The notes under the pieces were generated by a model, which made no database searches, was not told the origin of the DNA, and saw nothing but the letters and a program-made list of their open reading frames with translations. DNA of 64,000 nt, from assembly GCF_949628215.1 (NCBI RefSeq), contig NW_027441229.1, forward strand, positions 7,501 through 71,500, given 5' to 3'. Made by a program: the position numbers and the translations under genes. This document shows positions 1 through 11,363 of this stretch, one piece after another (the stretch's first letter is position 1; each line of letters opens with the position of its first letter). Source of the stretch: Phalacrocorax aristotelis (Eukaryota > Chordata > Aves > Suliformes > Phalacrocoracidae).

Positions 1-995
1 TCCCGTCCGTACTAATTGGGTCACCTCTTACAGTTATAGTATAATTAGAGGACTATTGAGTAACTCCTTTAGGCTCCTAGCAAGCGCTTACCACCTGAGC
101 CTCAGACCCCGTTACCTTAGGCACAAAGCTCGCTCTCCTTATGTAGTCCACTTACTGCTCCACTACTATATCTTTTCCTCTTCCAATCCACACTGCCTCT
201 GCGATGCGTACTACCGATCGGCTGACAACATGCCTCCTCGCATCTCTGCGGACCTTAGACTTCAATGCCCCTACGACAGACAAACCAGCATCCTTATAAC
301 ATACGCTAACCACACCAAGGGTACTTCCCTACACCCTAGGCATACACGATGACCGTAAACCCACATCATTCTCAAGCTGCCCCACCTAAACAATGGCCGC
401 CTACTCCAACTCCCCATACCCAAAACCCACCATATGCGATTTCATCAACACCGAGCCAGAGCTATCGTATCATACGTCCCAACATCGCCCCTTCAATGCC
501 ATATACCCAGACAGCACACAAAACCCTATGCCTAGTGGGACAGCCACCCAAACGTGCCTATTACACATTGCCTGACACGCTGGCTGTAGAATGCCTATAT
601 ACACTTCAGGAAACAGGCAGCTGCCGTGGAAGACAAAACCCAGATTCAGAAATCCCCCATCTCTAAGCCTCTTCAAAGACTGCATCTCAGCCCGACAAGA
701 ACATCTCCAACAACACCCCACGCCACCAAACATCAGACCTCTACTGACGCACGCATTCGACCCAGCAACCTCACAAAGGTTTCCAACAGACCGCTCATCC
801 GCCCACCGTGTCTATCGCTCCTTCCTCTCCATCGAGCCAGTCCACCACCTGTCACCCTGCTCCTCCAGCGCTCCCTGGGAACTCCGCTCCCAGGCGCCTC
901 AAAAAATTGCCCTGCCTGCCAAAACCCCGTCCCAGAGCCTGACCTCCGCCCAAACGTTGGCGATGAACGTCGCCTCGCAGAGCGGCCGGGACCGG
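1..995. other. C/A-rich sequence without a recognisable gene
   Basis: No gene, RNA or known repeat is recognised. From about 350 onward the + strand is rich in C and A and poor in G, the same strand bias as the macrosatellite to the right, so this may be a still older relative of it, but no convincing alignment to the unit could be made by eye. The open frames here are short, unconserved and overlapping. Confidence 0.5.
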
Positions 996-1056
996 GGAAA
1001 AAAAACCCCAGCCGGGGGAGGAAAAAAAAAATCCCCCAGCTGGGGTTTCTTTTTCC
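996..1056. repeat. Long inverted repeat (hairpin) followed by AATAAA
   Basis: Two arms of about 24 nt (996-1019 and 1032-1056) pair almost perfectly: A-run, CCCCAGC, then a G5 run on the left; C5, AGCTGGGG, then a T-run on the right. The loop is A-rich. A canonical AATAAA lies 24 nt downstream at 1080-1085. The pair could mark the 3' end of a plus-strand transcript or of a decayed mobile element. No matching coding region is recognised upstream, so the function is open. Confidence 0.6.
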
Positions 1057-1085
1057 ACAGGATTAAAAAAAAAAATTAGAATAAA

Positions 1086-1689
1086 GTTTGCTGTTGGTTA
1101 CCACCACCAAACCCAACCCTCAAAACACTGTGAACACCCCACACTTCACAACCTTATCAAAGACATTTTCTACAAAACATATGTCACTACCCGTGTCCCT
1201 GGTTCATTTCAAACTACATTCACCCATAGAACACAGGCAGCCGATATTGACTTCTGCATTCACTCAACCTCACTACGCAAGGATGTGTGAATGTACATCC
1301 AACGATACCACACCAGCTCTAATCAATCACACGCAGCAATGATGTACACGGGCGGATACTTCCACCACACCGCAGTAGTAGATTAACTATGGACATTAAC
1401 TCAACTACAACAGACAAACAGGGTACAACAAGCACTACATACGTGCAACCATACAAGACAGCGGAGGTAACTGGCTAGGTACCCACACTCAGCCACACTA
1501 GTCACACAGGACAGCTATACAGCTACACAACAATAAAGAACTGCGCAATAGAAACTACATAGATATGTTCCAACAAACAAGAGCTGGAGGCATCTGTGCA
1601 GGCATATACATACACCAATACAACAGTACGTGCATTCAACCGTACAAGAGTCGGAGGAAATTTAGTAGCATGCAGTGACCCAAAGATGA
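1086..1689. other. Non-coding stretch, no feature recognised
   Basis: C/A-rich sequence with no recognisable gene. Faint similarity to the old satellite form (for example around 1430-1475 and 1625-1670, compared with about 55000) is visible but too weak to call. Confidence 0.4.
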
Positions 1690-2397
1690 TGGTTACCAAA
1701 GGGAGGAACATATATTCCTTCACCTAAAAAAAACCCCACAACAATCCACACTCAATAGCGTTGTCACCATCACATCGCTCCACAAGGACCTACCCCGCAA
1801 CATCCCCCACCTCACATGCACCTGGCTTCTCCTCTCACCTGCTCCTTACCCGTGCTGGACTTGGACGGTCACCATCCTTTGCAGCCCCTAGAGATAAAAG
1901 CACATAGAGTTGCCACTGCAATTCCTTAAAAAATCACCAGCTCCACACCCCTCTTCTCTGCAACCCAGCTCACCTCAAACGCTCCTTTGTCACCTTGCCC
2001 TGACTCGACACCCCCGGGCAGGGCGGCTCCAAGCCAACACACCACAACCACAGACGAACCCTACACAGAACACCAACAACAACACGCCTCAAAAAACAAG
2101 CCAAGTCGCTCGGCGAGACCGACGACGCACGTACAGAAAACCTCCATCCGGGAAGAGCACGCGCAGAACCCTAGCGTGCTCCTAGCGCCACGCCAGAAAA
2201 TGACGAGACCTTCGTGGGCAGGGACAAGCTCTTCCTCTCAAAACTGACGAGATGGATGCGCAAGCAGCCTGCCTTCAACACCTCAGTCCCTGAATATGCA
2301 AGGAAGAAGTGCCAGTCCCTAAAAGCGACAGCTAGCGAGCAGAGCCGCTCACACGGCCGAGAACGACGCGGCACTAGACCACCGGCCAGAACCACCT
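1690..2397 (+). repeat. Decayed macrosatellite unit at left array edge
   Basis: This segment aligns by eye to the 2.15-kb unit. 1718-1830 matches the block with TTCACCTAAA and CATCGCTCCACAAGGACC, 1880-1900 matches GCAGCCCCTAGAGATA, and 1965-2230 matches the later part with CCCGGGCAGGGCGGCTCC. An internal deletion near 1975 joins two unit positions that are normally far apart. Many CpGs of the unit are TpG or CpA here (for example 1813-1826). It is clearly older than the array copies and merges into them near 2398. Confidence 0.8.
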
Positions 2398-2444
2398 GAG
2401 ACGCCAAAACGATCCACGCCCGAAGCTTGCGACGCCAAAAGAGA

Positions 2445-2461
2445 GGCGCCCCATGGGCGCC
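2445..2461. repeat. 17-bp palindrome present in every unit
   Basis: GGCGCCC-CAT-GGGCGCC: two perfect 7-bp arms around 3 nt. The same site recurs once per unit; the centre is CAT or GAT, and the arms were seen intact in nearly all copies (in unit 10 the last arm reads GGGCGCT). In the old copy at 62174-62190 the right arm is intact and the left arm has two changes. A protein-binding site or a hairpin are both possible. No factor is assigned. Confidence 0.8.
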
Positions 2462-2730
2462 GAGCCCACGCCTAGGGCCTCGCCGGGCCCTACTAACGCT
2501 GCCGAGGCACCCGCCTGGCTCCTAAAGAGCAAAGACACCAACCGAGACCCGAGGAAGGTCGGAGACACCCAACACAAAACACACACACACTGCCCAAGAA
2601 CGCGCACACAGCCTGGAACCGCCCTGCCCGGCACGCGTTCCCGTCACATTGAAGAGGAACCCGCTCCTTTTCCCTGCTCTCAAAGGGGACCGCTTCCCAG
2701 ACAGCCCGCTCCGCCGCACCATCCTTAAAA

Positions 2731-2756
2731 CCCCTCCCTCCCCCAACCCCTTCCCC
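2731..2756 (-). promoter_or_regulatory. G-quadruplex-type motif, repeated in every unit
   Basis: On the + strand there are five C runs (4, 3, 5, 4, 4) separated by 1-2 nt, so the minus strand fits the G-quadruplex consensus without gaps. A CCTTAAAA element lies just upstream on the + strand. The block recurs just before the anchor in every unit. It could affect replication, R-loops or transcription start; none of this is visible in sequence alone. Confidence 0.6.
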
Positions 2757-2763
2757 AGCACCG

Positions 2764-4896
2764 TTGCCTCAACTTAGCTTTCAAGGGGCCCAGAGCCTCG
2801 GTCCACCCATCCTTCCGGAGAACAAGCGCACAGGCAGCGCGCGGCACCGCTCCTCCAAGGGCCAGGTGCCTTTTCATCACCTAAACAAAAACAACAAAAA
2901 TACACACACAGCAGCGCTGCCAGCCAGCATCCCATCGCTCCACAAGGACCCACCCCCGCAACGCCCCCCACCTCACGCGCACCCGGCTGCTCCGTGCCCG
3001 TTCCGGACGAGGACGAACGCCATCCCCTGCGGCCCCTAGAGATACCACAGGATACACAAAGTTACCGTCGCTCCGCCAAAAAAGGAAGAACGAACCACAC
3101 CGGCCCCACGCCCCTCCCCTCTGCGACCCAGCTCCCCTCAAACGCGCATCCAGGCCCAAAGGCAGCCGGCGCACAACCTGCAACGCCAGAGACAAACCCT
3201 TCAATTGAGTGGCCGTACGACACCTTGCTCTCAAGCAGCCGCCTGGCCTTCGAGCCCCTCACCTCTCGGACCTCTCGTCGGCACGCGGCGTCTCCCCTCC
3301 GAAGCCTGCGTGCGGCACCTGCAAGAACCCAGGCAAAAAAGGACCCGCTCGGGTGCTGCGGGGCGCTCAGGATACCCGCACAAACCCCCCCCATCTCAGA
3401 CACGCACCTTTCCCTCGACAGCTCACCTGCCTGGCCTCCAGCAGATCCGGTCGCCATCTGGAGGCTCGCCCGCCACCTGCAAGAGCCAAACGCATGTCGC
3501 TCGCCACCACCTGCAACGCGACCCCTCAGGACGCATCGCTACGCTTCAGCCCACCCGTCACCGCTCACCCCGTGCGATTCCCCTCCGGTGCCCGGGTCCC
3601 GCTCGGCTCCTCGCATGCGTCCGCAAAGAAAAATTACCACAACGGCCTCATAGAGCCAACAGCCACATCTTCCCTCTAGATACACCGCACACCAACCCAC
3701 CTGCTGACAGCGCCGTCCTCCATCACCCTGCACGACTCCTCCCTCGGCCCCTGCCAAACCAATGCCAAACAAGTCACCTGCGTGCACAGCGACAGCCGAA
3801 CCACGACACGGGTCTCGATCGCACATAGGAACACCCCTCGAGAGCCCAACTAGGGCGGCTCTTAACCATGAGCACACTACGTCACACATTAAGCCCAGCA
3901 CACAGACAAGCCAGAACACCCTTGACACGCTACCTGCTCAGCTAAGACTCTAGCTCCCTCCCCCGGACACCTACGGTTGTTCCCTGGGGGCCCACAAAAC
4001 CCAACAGGAATTACTTCCCCCACCCACCGACGACAGCCACTCGATCCAAGACGGCTGCAAAACTCCTTCCCCCCCACCTTCCCCCCGCCCCCCCCAAAGC
4101 CTGGGCGCATCCCTAGATGCCAGCACCACCCACCTCGCCCTGACTCTACATCCCCGGGCAGGGCGGCTCCAAGACAAACGCACAACAACGCTACACAGAG
4201 CGCTACAGGCAACGCGCCCCAAAGGATGAGAGGCAGCTCTCGGAGAGAACGACGACACCCAGACGGAACCCCCCCGTCCGGCAAGACCGCCTGCGGGACC
4301 CCGACGGCGACGTCGGCAGGCCCCCACGGCAACGCCAGAGAACGCCGACAGCTTCGCGGCCCGTGACAAGCGCTTCCTCTCACAACCGAGACGACGGACG
4401 CGCAACCAGCCCGGCTTCCAGACCTAACCGCCTAAGGACGCAAGGAAGAAATGCCAGTCCCAAAAAACTCACGGCGACAGAGCGGCGCTGCTCACGCAGC
4501 CGGGAACGACGCCGCCCAAGGCGACCGTCCGAGACGCCAAAACGATCCACGCCGGAAGCTTGCGACGCCAAAAGAGAGGCGCCCCATGGGCGCCGAGCCC
4601 ACGCCTAGGGCCTCGCCGGGCCCTACTAACGCTGCCGAGGCACCCGCCTGGCTCCTAAAGAGCAAAGACACCAACCGAGACCCGAGGAAGGTCGGAGACA
4701 CCCAACACGAAACACACACACACTGCCCAAGAACGCGCACACAGCCTGGAACCGCCCTGCCCAGCACGCGTTCCCGTCACATTGAAGAGGAACCCGCTCC
4801 TTTTCCCTGCTCTCAAAGGGGACCGCTTCCCAGACAGCCCGCTCCGCCGCACCATCCTTAAAACCCCTCCCTCCCCCAACCCCTTCCCCAGCACCG
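2764..4896 (+). repeat. Array unit 1
   Basis: Shortest full unit (2133 bp), because it lacks the 17-bp duplication in the CACCCGG tract. Type 1 in the variable region (CATCTCAGAC, ATCTGGAGG). GCGCGCGGC variant after the anchor. Confidence 0.95.
4069..4095 (-). promoter_or_regulatory. Second G-run element of the unit (example)
   Basis: C7, ACCTT, C6, G, C8 on the + strand gives three very long G runs on the minus strand, enough for a quadruplex. The last run varies between units (8 to 10 C; for example longer at 27767 and 36358), typical of slippage. Confidence 0.55.
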
Positions 4897-7047
4897 TTGC
4901 CTCAACTTAGCTTTCAAGGGGCCCAGAGCCTCGGTCCACCCATCCTTCCGGAGAACAAGCGCACAGGCAGCGCGCGGCACCGCTCCTCCAAGGGCCAGGT
5001 GCCTTTTCATCACCTAAACAAAAACAACACAAATACACACGCAGCAGCGCTGTCAGCCAGCATCCCATCGCTCCACAAGGACCCACCCCCGCAACGTCCC
5101 CCACCTCACGCGCACCCGGCTGCCCCGCTCACCCGGCTGCTCCGTGCCCGTTCCGGACGAGGACGAACGCCATCCCCTGCGGCCCCTAGAGATACCACAG
5201 GATACACAAAGTTACCGTCGCTCCGCCAAAAAAGGAAGAACGAACCACACCGGCCCCACGCCCCTCCCCTCTGCGACCCAGCTCCCCTCAAACGCGCATC
5301 CAGGCCCAAAGGCAGCCGGCGCACAACCTGCAACGCCAGAGACAAACCCTTCAATTGAGTGGCCGTACGACACCTTGCTCTCAAGCAGCCGCCTGGCCTT
5401 CGAGCCCCTCACCTCTCGGACCTCTCGTCGGCACGCGGCGTCTCCCCTCCGAAGCCTGCGTGCGGCACCTGCAAGAACCCAGGCAAAAAAGGACCCGCTC
5501 GGGTGCTGCGGGGCGCTCAGGATACCCGCACAAACCCCCCCCATCTCAGACACGCACCTTTCCCTCGACAGCTCACCTGCCTGGCCTCCAGCAGATCCGG
5601 TCGCCATCTGGAGGCTCGCCCGCCACCTGCAAGAGCCAAACGCATGTCGCTCGCCACCACCTGCAACGCGACCCCTCAGGACGCATCGCTACGCTTCAGC
5701 CCACCCGTCACCGCTCACCCCGTGCGATTCCCCTCCGGTGCCCGGGTCCCGCTCGGCTCCTCGCATGCGTCCGCAAAGAAAAATTACCACAACGGCCTCA
5801 TAGAGCCAACAGCCACATCTTCCCTCTAGATACACCGCACACCAACCCACCTGCTGACAGCGCCGTCCTCCATCACCCTGCACGACTCCTCCCTCGGCCC
5901 CTGCCAAACCGATGCCAAACAAGTCACCTGCGTGCACAGCGACAGCCGAACCACGACACGGGTCTCGATCGCACGTAGGAACACCCCTCGAGAGCCCAAC
6001 TAGGGCGGCTCTTAACCATGAGCACACTACGTCACACATTAAGCCCAGCACACAGACAAGCCAGAACACCCTTGACACGCTACCTGCTCAGCTAAGACTC
6101 TAGCTCCCTCCCCCGGACACCTACGGTTGTTCCCTGGGGGCCCACAAAACCCAACAGGAATTACTTCCCCCACCCACCGACGACAGCCACTCGATCCAAG
6201 ACGGCTGCAAAACTCCTTCCCCCCCACCTTCCCCCCGCCCCCCCCCAAAGCCTGGGCGCATCCCTAGATGCCAGCACCACCCACCTCGCCATGACTCTAC
6301 ATCCCCGGGCAGGGCGGCTCCAAGACAAACGCACAACAACGCTACACAGAGCGCTACAGGCAACGCGCCCCAAAGGATGAGAGGCAGCTCTCGGAGAGAA
6401 CGACGACACCCAGACGGAACCCCCCCATCCGGCAAGACCGCCTGCGGGACCCCGACGGCGACGTCGGCAGGCCCCCACGGCAACGCCAGAGAACGCCGAC
6501 AGCTTCGCGGCCCGTGACAAGCGCTTCCTCTCACAACCGAGACGACGGACGCGCAACCAGCCCGGCTTCCAGACCTAACCGCCTAAGGACGCAAGGAAGA
6601 AATGCCAGTCCCAAAAAACTCACGGCGACAGAGCGGCGCTGCTCACGCAGCCGGGAACGACGCCGCCCAAGGCGACCGTCCGAGACGCCAAAACGATCCA
6701 CGCCGGAAGCTTGCGACGCCAAAAGAGAGGCGCCCCATGGGCGCCGAGCCCACGACTAGGGCCTCGCCGGGCCCTACTAACGCTGCCGAGGCACCCGCCT
6801 GGCTCCTAAAGAGCCAAGACACCAACCGAGACCCGAGGAAGGTCGGAGACACCCAACACAAAACACACACACACTGCCCAAGAACGCGCACACAGCCTGG
6901 AACCGCCCTGCCCGGCACGCGTTCCCGTCACATTGAAGAGGAACCCGCTCCTTTTCCCTGCTCTCAAAGGGGACCGCTTCCCAGACAGCCCGCTCCGCCG
7001 CACCATCCTTAAAACCCCTCCCTCCCCCAACCCCTTCCCCAGCACCG
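4897..7047 (+). repeat. Array unit 2
   Basis: 2151 bp, type 1, very close to unit 1 apart from carrying the 17-bp duplication. GCGCGCGGC variant. Confidence 0.95.
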
Positions 7048-9206
7048 TTGCCTCAACTTAGCTTTCAAGGGGCCCAGAGCCTCGGTCCACCCAGCCTTCC
7101 GGAGAACAAGCGCACAGGCAGCGCGCGGCACCGCTCCTCCAAGGGCCAGGTGCCTTTTCATCACCTAAACAAAAACAACACAAATACACACGCAGCAGCG
7201 CTGTCAGCCAGCATCCCATCGCTCCACAAGGACCCACCCCCGCAACGCCCCCCACCTCACGCGCACCCGGCTGCCCCGCTCACCCGGCTGCTCCGTGCCC
7301 GTTCCGGACGAGGACGAACGCCATCCCCTGCGGCCCCTAGAGATACCACAGGATACACAAAGTTACCGTCGCTCCGCCAAAAAAAAGGAAGAACGAACCA
7401 CACCGGCCCCACGCCCCTCCCCTCTGCGACCCAGCTCCCCTCAAACGCGCATCCAGGCCCAAAGGCAGCCGGCGCACAACCTGCAACGCCAGAGACAAAC
7501 GCTTCAACTGAGCGGCCGTATGACACCTTGCTCGCAAACAGCCGCCTGGCCTTCGAGCCCCTCACCTCTCGGACGTCTCGTCGGCACGCGGCGTCTCCCC
7601 TCCGCAGCCTGCGTGCGGCACCTGCAAGAACCCAGGCAAAAAAGGACCCGCTCGGGTGCTGCGGGAGTCTCAGGATACCCGCGCAAACCCCCCCCCCCCC
7701 CCCAACTCTCAGACACGCACCTTTTCCTCGACAGCTCACCTGCCTGGCCTCCATCAGATCCGGTCGCCGCCTCGAGGCTCGCCCACCACCTGCAAGCACC
7801 AAACGCACGTTGCTCGCAACCACCCGCAACGCGACCCCTCAGGACGCATCGCTACGCTGCAGCCCACCCGTCACCGCTCACCCTGTGCGATTCCCCTCCG
7901 GTGCCCAGATCCCGCTCGGCTCCTCGCATGCGTCCGCAAAGAAAAATTACCACAATGGGCTCATAGAGCCAACAGCCACATCTTCCCTCTAGATACACCG
8001 CACACCAACTCACCTGCTTACAGCGCCGTCCTCCATCACCCTGCACGACTCCTCCCTCGGCCCCTGCCAAACCGATGCCAAACAAGTCACCTGCGTGCAC
8101 AGCGACAGCCGAATCACGACACGGGTCTCGATCGCACGTAGGAACACCCCTCGAGAGCCCAACTAGGGCGGCTCTTAACCATGAGCACACTACGTCACAC
8201 ATTAAGCCCAGCACACAGACAAGCCAGAACACCCTTGACACGCTACCTGCTCAGCTAAGACTCTAGCTCCCTCCCCCGGACACCTACGGTTGTTCCCTGG
8301 GGGCCCACAAAACCCAACAGGAACTACTTCCCCCACCCACCGACGACAGCCACTCGATCCAAGACGGCTGCAAAACTCCTTCCCCCCCACCTTCCCCCCG
8401 CCCCCCCCAAAGCCTGGGCGCATCCCTAGATGCCAGCACCACCCACCTCGCCCTGACTCTACATCCCCGGGCAGGGCGGCTCCAAGACAAACGCACAACA
8501 ATGCTACACAGAGCGCTACAGGCAACGCGCCCCAAAGGATGAGAGGCAGCTCTCGGAGAGAACGACGACACCCAGACGGAACCCCCCCGTCCGGCAAGAC
8601 CGCCTGCGGGACCCCGACGGCGACGTCGGCAGGCCCCCACGGCAACGCCAGAGAACGCCGACAGCTTCGCGGCCCGTGACAAGCGCTTCCTCTCACAACC
8701 GAGACGACAGAAGCGCAACCAGCCCGGCTTCCAGACCTAACCGCCTAAGGACGCAAGGAAGAAATGCCAGTCCCAAAAAACTCACAGCGACAGAGCGGCG
8801 CTGCTCACGCAGCCGGGAACGACGCCGCCCAAGGCGACCGTCCGAGACGCCAAAACGATCCACGCCGGAAGCTTGCGACGCCAAAAGAGAGGCGCCCGAT
8901 GGGCGCCGAGCCCACGCCTAGGGCCTCGCCGGGCCCTAACGCTGCCGAGGCACCCGCCTGGCTCCTAAAGAGCAAAGACACCAACCGAGACCCGAGGAAG
9001 GTCGGAGACACCCAACACAAAACACACACACACTGCCCAAGAACGCGCACACAGCCTGGAACCGCCCTGCCCGGCACGCGTTCCCGTCACATTGAAGAGG
9101 AACCCGCTCCTTTTCCCTGCTCTCAAAGGGGACCACTTCCCAGACAGCCCGCTCCGCCGCACCATCCTTAAAACCCCTCCCTCCCCCAACCCCTTCCCCA
9201 GCACCG
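7048..9206 (+). repeat. Array unit 3
   Basis: 2159 bp, type 2 (long C run then AACTCTCAGAC; CGCCTCGAGG). GCGCGCGGC variant, G-centre palindrome, and CCAGCCTTCC instead of CCATCCTTCC. Shares these states with unit 6. Confidence 0.95.
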
Positions 9207-11363
9207 TTGCCTCAACTTAGCTTTCAAGGGGCCCAGAGCCTCGGTCCACCCATCCTTCCGGAGAACAAGCGCACAGGCAGCCCGCGGCACCGCTCCTCCA
9301 AGGGCCAGGTGCCTTTTCATCACCTAAACAAAAACAACACAAATACACACGCAGCAGCGCTGTCAGCCAGCATCCCATCGCTCCACAAGGACCCACCCCC
9401 GCAACGCCCCCCACCTCACGCGCACCCGGCTGCCCCGCTCACCCGGCTGCTCCGTGCCCGTTCCGGACGAGGACGAACGCCATCCCCTGCGGCCCCTAGA
9501 GATACCACAGGATACACAAAGTTACCGTCGCTCCGCCAAAAAAGGAAGAACGAACCACACCGGCCCCACGCCCCTCCCCTCTGCGACCCAGCTCCCCTCA
9601 AACGCGCATCCAGGCCCAAAGGCAGCCGGCGCACAACCTGCAACGCCAGAGACAAACGCTTCAACTGAGCGGCCGTACGACACCTTGCTCGCAAACAGCC
9701 GCCTGGCCTTCGAGCCCCTCACCTCTCGGACGTCTTGTCAGCACGCAGCGTCTCCCCTCCGCAGCCTGCGTGCGGCACCTGCAAGAACCCAGGCAAAAAA
9801 GGACCCGCTCGGGTGCTGCGGGGCGCTCAGGATACCCGCGCAAACCCCCCCCCCCCCAACTCTCAGACACGCACCTTTTCCTCGACAGCTCACCTGCCTG
9901 GCCTCCAGCAGATCCGGTCGCCGCCTCGAGGCTCGCCCACCACCTGCAAGCGCCAAACGCACGTTGCTCGCAACCACCCGCAACGCGACCCCTCAGGACG
10001 CATCGCTACGCTGCAGCCCACCCGTCACCGCTCACCCTGTGCGATTCCCCTCCGGTGCCCAGATCCCGCTCGGCTCCTCGCATGCGTCCGCAAAGAAAAA
10101 TTACCACAATGGGCTCATAGAGCCAACAGCCACATCTTCCCTCTAGATACACCGCACACCAACTCACCTGCTTACAGCGCCGTCCTCCATCACCCTGCAC
10201 GACTCCTCCCTCGGCCCCTGCCAAACCGATGCCAAACAAGTCACCTGCGTGCACAGCGACAGCCGAATCACGACACGGGTCTCGATCGCACGTAGGAACA
10301 CCCCTCGAGAGCCCAACTAGGGCGGCTCTTAAACATGAGCACACTACGTCACACATTAAGCCCAGCACACAGACAAGCCAGAACACCCTTGACACGCTAC
10401 CTGCTCAGCTAAGACTCTAGCTCCCTCCCCCAGACACCTACGGTTGTTCCCTGGGGGCCCACAAAACCCAACAGGAATTACTTCCCTCACCCACCGACAA
10501 CAGCCGGTCGATCCAAGACGGCCGCAAAATTCCTTCCCCCCCACCTTCCCCCCGCCCCCCCCAAAGCCTGGGCGCATCCCTAGATGCCAGCACCACCCAC
10601 CTCGCCATGACTCTACATCCCCGGGCAGGGCGGCTCCAAGACAAACGCACAACAACGCTACACAGAGCGCTACAGGCAACGCGCCCCGAAGGATGAGAGG
10701 CAGCTCTCGGAGAGAACGACGACACCCAGACGGAACCCCCCCGTCCGGCAAGACCGCCTGCGGGACCCCGACGGCGACGTCGGCAGGCCCCCACGGCAAC
10801 GCCAGAGAACGCCGACAGCTTCGCGGCCCGTGACAAGCGCTTCCTCTCACAACCGAGACGACGGACGCGCAACCAGCCCGGCTTCCAGACCTAACCGCCT
10901 AAGGACGCAAGGAAGAAATGCCAGTCCCAAAAAACTCACGGCGACAGAGCGGCGCTGCTCACGCAGCCGGGAACGACGCCGCCCAAGGCGACCGTCCGAG
11001 ACGCCAAAACGATCCACGCCGGAAGCTTGCGACGCCAAAAGAGAGGCGCCCCATGGGCGCCGAGCCCACGCCTAGGGCCTCGCCAGGCCCTACTAACGCT
11101 GCCGAGGCACCCGCCTGGCTCCTAAAGAGCAAAGACACCAACCGAGACCCGAGGAAGGTCGGAGACACCCAACACGAAACACACACACACTGCCCAAGAA
11201 CGCGCACACAGCCTGGAACCGCCCTGCCCGGCACGCGTTCCCGTCACATTGAAGAGGAACCCGCTCCTTTTCCCTGCTCTCAAAGGGGACCGCTTCCCAG
11301 ACAGCCCGCTCCGCCGCACCATCCTTAAAACCCCTCCCTCCCCCAACCCCTTCCCCAGCACCG
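9207..11363 (+). repeat. Array unit 4
   Basis: 2157 bp, type 2, GCCCGCGGC variant, C-centre palindrome. Its late part has GACAACAGCCGG, shared with units 7 and 9. Confidence 0.95.

Larger units (their letters stand above)
2398..2763 (+). repeat. Array unit 0 (partial, left end)
   Basis: The first high-identity stretch, beginning at GAGACGCCAAAACGATCCACG. It holds the palindrome (C-centre form) and the minus-strand G-run element. To its left the sequence is still homologous but decayed. Confidence 0.9.

Noticed and set aside
7048..7992. Longest array frame (314 codons) as a possible protein
   Set aside because: It exists only because A-run and C-run lengths in unit 3 join frames that are separate in neighbouring units. 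No other unit keeps it.
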